DNA of 64,000 nt from positions 36,229,956-36,293,955 of the forward strand of contig CM049318.1 of NCBI GenBank assembly GCA_026874595.1. Direction: 5' to 3'. The stretch comes from Sipunculus nudus (lineage: Eukaryota > Annelida > Sipuncula > Golfingiida > Sipunculidae). Shown here piece after piece: positions 58,380 through 64,000 of the stretch. Every line of letters begins with the position of its first letter. Position 1 is the stretch's first letter. The notes under the pieces are model-generated. The model had not been told where the DNA came from. It was given only the letters and a program-made list of their open reading frames with translations, and did not search any database. The position numbers were made by a program, and so were the translations under genes.

Positions 58380-59740
58380 TTTTAATTATGATAGGCAGTT
58401 CTGAATAAATGTGTTTTTAATAAGACTTTAAATGTATTAATACTGTCTTGGTATTTGATGTCACCTGGGAGTTTATTCCAAACGGCCGGTGCAACAATGG
58501 TGAAGGCCCTAGACCCCAATGCTTTTGTCCTTGTCTTTGGAACCATAAGCAAATTACGTTGACCGGACCTTAGAGCACGGCTGTGATTATGCTTCTCAAG
58601 ACAAATACTTAGGTGCCTGGCCATGCAGGCACTTGAATACCAGAAGAGCTATTTTATATTCAGTTCGTGAGGAAACCGGTTACATGATCAAATCCCTGGG
58701 CTTCACATACCACTCTGACTGCACAGTTCTGTAACTTTTGCAATTTATTAATCATATACTTTGGGCAACCATTCAATAGAGAATTACAATAGTCCATATT
58801 TGAGCTAACAAAAGAGTGAATAAGTGATTCAACTGTCGATTTGTCCAGATACTTATTTATCTGTCTAATTATAGTCAACTGATAGTAACCTATCTTGCAC
58901 ACATGGTTAAGATGATCCAACATTAACATGTTTGAATCAAAGATACGCCGAAATTCCTTATTTATTATATGGCCTTATCCCTGCATTCCCTACTTTTATC
59001 TTACCGACGTTTACTTTTTTCAGTTGTTTTTTTTTCCAAATAACGGAAATTCAGTTTTGATGTCGTTAATTTTTAGTCGATTGGTGAGCATCCATGCTCT
59101 GACATCTGAAATACATTTCTCAAGGTTTTTCTAATGGCATCCATTTCCGTTCTTTTACATCCTGGTTGGTACGCTAAGTTAAGTTGGTGATCATCAGCAT
59201 ATCCCGCTTTGAGTGGCCAGTGTTTCTATATCATGTCATAGAGGGAGCTAATAAAGCTAAGAAATATCACAGGTCCGGAGCAGCTTCCTTGCGGAACACC
59301 ATATTTCAAATAATGCTTATCAGAGATAGAGTCATTTACCGTCACTATTTGATCATGATTACTCATGTATGACTGAAACCAACTCGATACAGATCCCCTA
59401 ATGCTTTATTGGTTCCGAAACATCTTTGCTAGGATATCCACGCTGACCGTGTCAAAAGCTAAACTTAAATCAAGGATTACAAGAAGGGTTACCTATTGAT
59501 CTTCCATGCTGTTCATCAGGTAAGAATGAACTTTTAAAACCAGTGTTTCAGTGCTATTATATATTTTGTATGCTGCGTTTTTATCTGCAAACATATTGAT
59601 TCTTTCCAGGTGACCTACATACTGTGAAAGGGCAGCCTTTTCTATGATTTTCGAGACAAATGATAGGTTGCAGACCGGTCTATAATTTTTATAATTAAGT
59701 TCAGCTCCCGATTTTGCGAGGAAAAGATCCTTCAACTAAA
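58380..59740 (-). mobile_element. LINE reverse transcriptase relic (CR1/L2/Jockey-type)
   Basis: The minus strand holds, in order, NYRPVCNLSFVSKIIEKAAL (about 59.69 kb), NAAYKIYNSTETLVLKVH, LDLSLAFDTVSVDILAK (about 59.44 kb), YGVPQGSCSGPVIFLSFISS (about 59.29 kb), AGYADDHQLNLAY (59.19 kb), then INKYLDKSTVESLIHSFVSS, DYCNSLLNG and LQKLQNCAVRVV (58.7-58.86 kb). It ends with RAFTIVAPAVWNKLPGDIK and FKVLLKTHLF (about 58.4-58.5 kb). This is the palm-thumb-tail order of CR1/L2/Jockey-group LINEs. The catalytic YADD (59190-59201) is intact, but frameshifts and stops break the frame. The 5' endonuclease part is missing. Confidence 0.75.
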
Positions 59741-60108
59741 GAACTGTTCACAATTTGTGTTATTTTTTTCAACAGGACATCAATGCACTGTTTTAATAGG
59801 TCGGATAGATATTTTCCAATCCAAACTATCTTAGGTAATGAACTTATATTTTTTTATTAAGCTTATTTTCTAGTGTTATATCCAGTTTTATAAAAGACAT
59901 AAAAATACGTTGTTATGTCATATTTTCAATTTCTCTTGTAAGCATACACACGCTTATATATAGTACGATTCAGGTACTTTAACATATTTTATTCCACTAA
60001 AATTCCCTTTATGTTGTCAAGGTCAGTAACTATGATGAAAATGTAGCATACCATTAAAATTAATCAAGTATTATACATAACCGAGACATTTAAATCAGAG
60101 TGAAAATA

Positions 60109-60113
<5 letters not shown>

Positions 60114-60172
<59 letters not shown>
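60114..60172. repeat. (AT)n microsatellite
   Basis: About 58 bp of AT dinucleotides. Confidence 0.95.
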
Positions 60173-60176
<4 letters not shown>

Positions 60177-60767
60177 ATTACATTTTGCTCTAACGTTGAA
60201 GTCCTATTCAAACGAAAATAGAGAGATGTTTGAGATAATATGGCAACCTTGATGACGTCATAATTATATCCACATCAGAATAATTTTTCCACGAGTATGT
60301 CCGTAATGATCGTCTGCCTTGGTCAGGCTAGCAAAAGCTGTTTTCCCATGTGATCAATTAAGATGGAGTCTTGAATAGGAAATTCGTTATTTTAGCGTTA
60401 TGTTTCCTTTCACTTAAACCATGACTTAAAGAAAAGCATAAATATGTATGCTTGTCGCCGGCAGGTGGCGCCAGTGAAGGAAATGTCTATTTGAAATATC
60501 TACGATGCTAGGCTAATATAATGGTTCTGAGATGTCTTCCTATTGCATCCCTTTTTTCGTGATTTGGTAAGAGTAGATTGCGGGATAAAAAAATATACAG
60601 ATTTTGGAAGTTGGAACACGTGGATTTCTTCTTTATTCTAGCTGTGATATATCTTCGTCACTTTGAGGAAAATGAAAGAGATAAAATAATAAAACTGCCT
60701 ATAACAGAAGATCCTATTTTATTGCTCATAAGCTTTCTTTTTAACACATTACAGTTTGCAAATATTT

Positions 60768-61020
60768 AGCGCAGCTGAATTCCAGTCAGCTTAGCTATAG
60801 CGATCACTCTGGGTCCGTCCTCCGTCGATCTGTCTGTCCGTGAAAAAGGCACAGATTGTAATCACTCGACCTGAGAATTTCTAACTGAAAATCAATGTAG
60901 GTCAATATCTCCTTGAAAATCTCCTTGGACATTTTAATTTAGGTTTTAATTTTTACGCATTTATCTCTAATTTTGAGATCTTCGTATAAAGCTGTTTAAA
61001 CGTTAACATGGCATAAACCG
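60768..61020 (+). mobile_element. Truncated GTCY element, left end
   Basis: AGCGCAGCTGA, a short loop and CAGTCAGCTTAGCT form the left hairpin. GCGATCACTCTGGGTCCG and a short GTCTGTCCG run follow, then a segment like the 337-bp unit (GGCACAGATTGTAATCACT). No right end is visible. Confidence 0.5.
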
Positions 61021-61630
61021 AAAGGGAATTTCCATGTGCGCATATGCGAACAGCGTGAAAAATCGTTCATACGATTTTGTAATGTGTAATTGCATATGTG
61101 TGTACAAAGGGAGTGATTTTCAAGCAAAAGGACTGCGTGAACTCTAGGATTCGATATTTTAATGACGTCCATGATGCATGGGCTACAAACTTAAAAGTCT
61201 CTGAGTTGTTGTATAAAATTCATTTTACAACTTCACAGCAGAGGGGCTGCCAAGCCCATGCTAAGGGCTTGGTCCTCAGTTTCTAAAGGACTCTCAACTC
61301 ATGCATATCTAGTAGCAAGAATCGTACACAATGAGTTAAACAATCAGAGATTTACTTGAAGTATCAAGAGTGAATGAAAGTGCGATTAAACTGAATAGAG
61401 TTGCCAGGTTATTAAGGCTAAACAATTCCAGTCATTATGTAAGTACCTGGCAACTCAGCTAAGGTCAGTTCTGACACTTGAATACACTTGAGTCCCAATT
61501 AATATCAACAACTACCCCTAACGGATTACGTAATCAGGATGAAATATACAGAGAATGAGAACTGTAATAACATGGCTGGCCCTTAGTACCCTACAGCATG
61601 CTGAACTTTATTAACCGAAAATTTACACAC

Positions 61631-61853
61631 TGACAGCTTTGTATTTTAAAAGAAATCCTCTTCCCGCCTGGTATTCATTTGTTACGAACCGCAGAAACAT
61701 GCTTCGTCCTGAGCTATAGAAGGCTTCTCCTTTTGCGCTAGATCCAGACAATGAATCCATCATTGAAGAATCACGGTTTCTCCCATCATAAATTTCTAGC
61801 TCGTCTTCCAAAAATTCTGTCAGAAACTTTTTGGCCGTCAGTTTGATTATCAT
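61631..61853 (-). CDS. CUB domain exon (C-terminal half), solitary
   Basis: 223 nt, acceptor TTTTTTGCAG, phase 0 in, donor GTGTGT, phase 1 out. These are the same phases as the three CUB C-half exons at 31.7-34.8 kb. It reads MIIKLTAKKFLTEFLEDELE, IYDGRNRDSSMMDSL, FYSSGRSMFLRFVTNEYQ, AGRGFLLKYKAV, a well-kept CUB strand pattern with DELEIYDG and MFLRFVTN. It has no cysteines. No partner N-half exon is visible up to the window end; it may belong to a gene extending outside or be a stranded exon. Confidence 0.6.
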
Positions 61854-62102
61854 CTGCAAAAAAGATCATGTTTTTAGTTGCATTGGCCTTTGCTGTTGTT
61901 GCTCAAAGTTGAAATAATGATACTAAAAAACACTACATGCTTGACCATGCTCTTTTTTTATCAACCAAATATGTTTAGGACATACATACTGTACTTTGAA
62001 TATATAGAAGACGTACAATAAAATACATCTAGGACATGCACTAACAATTACAATGTGCGAGACAGTAAATGCAGTTGTTCAAACTGTCTGGTACATAACT
62101 AC

Positions 62103-62274
62103 CTCTTATAAGTTCATGCATTTCATTTCTTTTTTTATCACTCATCCCCACATCATGCAGCTCTGTGTAATACACTGACTTTGGATTTATTTGTGTGCAT
62201 TTGTCATTCCACAGATATTGAAACAGAACATCATCTGGATTATCTGGACTAACAGACACGTAACAGGTCCAGTC
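62103..62274 (-). CDS. Candidate exon of unknown family
   Basis: 172 nt between acceptor GTTTTTAAG and donor GTAGTT, phase 0 in, phase 1 out. It reads DWTCYVSVSPDNPDDVLFQY, LWNDKCTQINPK, VYYTELHDVGMSDKKRNEM, HELIRG. Its composition is protein-like and less AT-biased than its surroundings. I do not recognise the family. It precedes the solitary CUB exon on the same strand, but the phases do not join directly. It could be an exon of a host gene or of a transposon. Confidence 0.35.
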
Positions 62275-62556
62275 CTTAAAAACAATTTTGACAATATAGC
62301 AGGTAGCACAGTAACATCAAAGTTATTCTAAATTCATCTAAATCCTCCTGTTTTCCTCAGTATGTACTCTTAGCAGCTGAAATAGCAACTGATATTTTAT
62401 TATACTTCCGCCAGGTGGCGTGGTATTATATTTTCCTCTTGGCTACTTTGTCTGCTACCAACGTTTAGCAAAACGTTCTGAACAGATTTGTTGAAATTTT
62501 GTGTAACATTAGGGTATTTCCCAAAAAAAGGATCCAAATAAATGTACAGGTTATCT

Positions 62557-62852
62557 GATAATATTTTTTTAATTCAAATGCTTAAATGCCTTTGTGCCAC
62601 ATGTTGTTTTTAGCAGAGGAAGACCGCATGATTCATGGGTATCAGAGCCACCAAATGACTGCAGTGACCGAGTCACTAAAGCGTGGCATTGTGCCATGGG
62701 TTCACCATGATAATATTTTTTAATTCAAATGCTTAAATGCCTTCGTGACACAGGTTGTTTTTTAGCAGAAGAAGACCGCATGATTCATGGGTATCAGAGC
62801 CACCAGATGACTGCAGTGACCGTGTCACAAAAGCGTGGCATTGTGCACCGCA
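62557..62852. repeat. 152-bp tandem duplication
   Basis: The block starting GATAATATTTTTTTAATTC at 62557 recurs at 62709. It contains GAAGACCGCATGATTCATGG and GCGTGGCATTGTGC in both copies, with about ten substitutions or indels. Confidence 0.9.
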
Positions 62853-62943
62853 CTCAAAATCTTGATTAAATGGATCTAGGCAGGGGCATCTGTTTATTTA
62901 TGCAATGTTTTGAAAAATCATATGCATGTATATCATTTTAGAA

Positions 62944-63135
62944 TACAGTGATACCCCGGACAACCCTTTGCGGACACCCAACTGGCGCGGACACGCCGTG
63001 TAACGGACAGTCTCCGGGACGACCAAACGTAGAACAACTCTAGGGCGGGTACCCCGTTATTTAAGACAACGAACATTTTTTGTTCGCCCAACAGTTAAAA
63101 TTACCGCCCGCTAACGGACACCTAAAGGTCTTGAT
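62944..63135. mobile_element. Pogo/Tigger-like terminal segment
   Basis: ACAGTGATACCCCGGACAAC with repeated CGGACAC and ACGGACA steps resembles one end of pogo-type elements. CGCTAACGGACACCTAAAGG nearby may be the inner part. No transposase is seen and no opposite end was confirmed. Confidence 0.35.
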
Positions 63136-64000
63136 TTTCTACTTCCGGTACGTTTCTCACAATTTTTAAATAATCTCATTTTAAGACAATAGCAATGGAA
63201 CAAAATAAAAGACATTATCGCTCCATTTGCCTTCCAGCTTGTTATCTGCGAATTTCAATTTGTTTAATATTCTTTATTATTCAAACCGTTGCCTATAAAG
63301 TGAGTTGTTCCGGAGTTTCTCACATGTCGACATTTCACTAAGGTGACATTACCATTCTGATTTTGGGTCACATTTATCTTTTATAGGGCCGGAACCGAGG
63401 ATACTAAAGGAATCACTTTCCCAGGTGTTTAAACATATGAACGGTCACGGTCGCCGTAACCGTAGACTCGCTTGGGCTTTAGATAAAAGCCAATCAAAAA
63501 CGTTAACTGATGACATATATGGCGCCTGATACGGTCAGTCATAGGTGAGAATGATGAACTGAAATATTGATGTGTCAGTTCCCTCAAATATCTTTTTTTT
63601 TTCCTGTTCAGATGAAAACGTTACCAATGATGATCCTGAACTGAACCTCTCCTCGATCGAATAACAGTTGGACTCGTGTGACCCGGACCAATCAAAAGGG
63701 GCGTATTACACGTGTATTCGCCATTATTTATTCGCCTTTTATTACAACTATGAATGAGAACTTAACAAAAAAACATTTTACCTCCGTTATGACAAGGAAA
63801 AGAGTGAGCAGGTACGAATTTTGACAGACATAGGAAATACGTCAAGACAGCATACGACGTCTCTACGAGTAAGTCTTACTGCTGTTAGTCAATATTGGAA
63901 AATTCCATTCTTTCTTCAACAGATATTGAGATTTACGACCGAAACAAAATTCAGGTAATAGTCTCATTAATAAGGAAAAAACGAGTGGTTATAAAATTAA
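63136..64000. other. Non-coding stretch to window end
   Basis: An ATG at 63195 opens a 50-codon frame with a hydrophobic segment (SICLIFFIIQTVAYK) followed by GTGAGT. This could be a signal-anchor exon but has no other support, so I do not call it. Confidence 0.3.

Noticed and set aside
63195-63347. Short frame with hydrophobic stretch then GTGAGT
   Set aside because: Only one feature (hydrophobicity plus a possible donor); no second exon before the window end.

Overview
This is animal nuclear DNA: AT-rich, full of (AT)n microsatellites, with small exons separated by GT-AG introns and many decayed transposons. There are no bacterial-type operons. The repeat families (GTCY-microsatellite elements with tandem cores and terminal hairpins, DIRS, Penelope-like and LINE relics) together with secreted C-type lectin and CUB/MAM exons suggest a lophotrochozoan, most likely a bivalve mollusc. 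That assignment is an inference, since no species-diagnostic gene is present.

Genes. The one gene I can assemble completely is a four-exon secreted C-type lectin on the minus strand (44871-49348, 225 residues). All its introns are in phase 1, and it has a signal peptide, a short unrecognised N-terminal module and a C-type lectin domain. A paralogue with the same exon plan lies on the plus strand (25293-27131), but it carries two in-frame stops and a 357-bp internal tandem duplication, so it reads as a pseudogene. A single lectin exon (2136-2351, minus) and an orphan signal-peptide exon (17706-17742, plus) are further family relics. A second family has MAM and CUB domains: minus-strand exons run from about 36.1 kb down to 31.6 kb, with one nonsense codon and two apparent frameshifts. 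Solitary CUB half-domain exons lie at 61.6 kb and, degraded, at 55.7 kb.

Mobile DNA. 5.0-9.8 kb is one composite element: a left hairpin, a GTCY microsatellite, about ten copies of a 337-bp repeat, a second array of alternating 127/150-bp repeats rich in the motif TGGTGGCGCCACC, and a right terminal hairpin. Shorter or truncated relatives lie at 53.6-54.8, 55.3-55.5 and 60.8-61.0 kb. Other elements are an L1/Tx1-like LINE relic (10.95-12.9 kb), two copies of a CR1/L2/Jockey-type LINE (20.2-21.1 and 58.4-59.74 kb, minus), a Penelope-like GIY-YIG fragment inside roughly 60-bp inverted arms (15.95-16.53 kb), a DIRS-type element (41.6-44.15 kb, plus), and several small inverted-repeat elements. 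Minisatellites and exact local duplications are frequent (39.6, 46.5, 56.0, 56.8 and 62.6 kb).

How it fits together. The window looks like a gene-poor, fast-changing stretch in which secreted recognition-type proteins (lectin, CUB, MAM) are duplicated and lost among transposons. Only the 44.9-49.3 kb lectin appears able to make a full protein. Large tracts (roughly 0-1.7, 13-15.9, 17.8-20.2, 21.1-24, 27.2-31.5, 37.4-41.5, 49.4-53.5 and 62.9-64 kb) hold nothing I can name beyond simple repeats.
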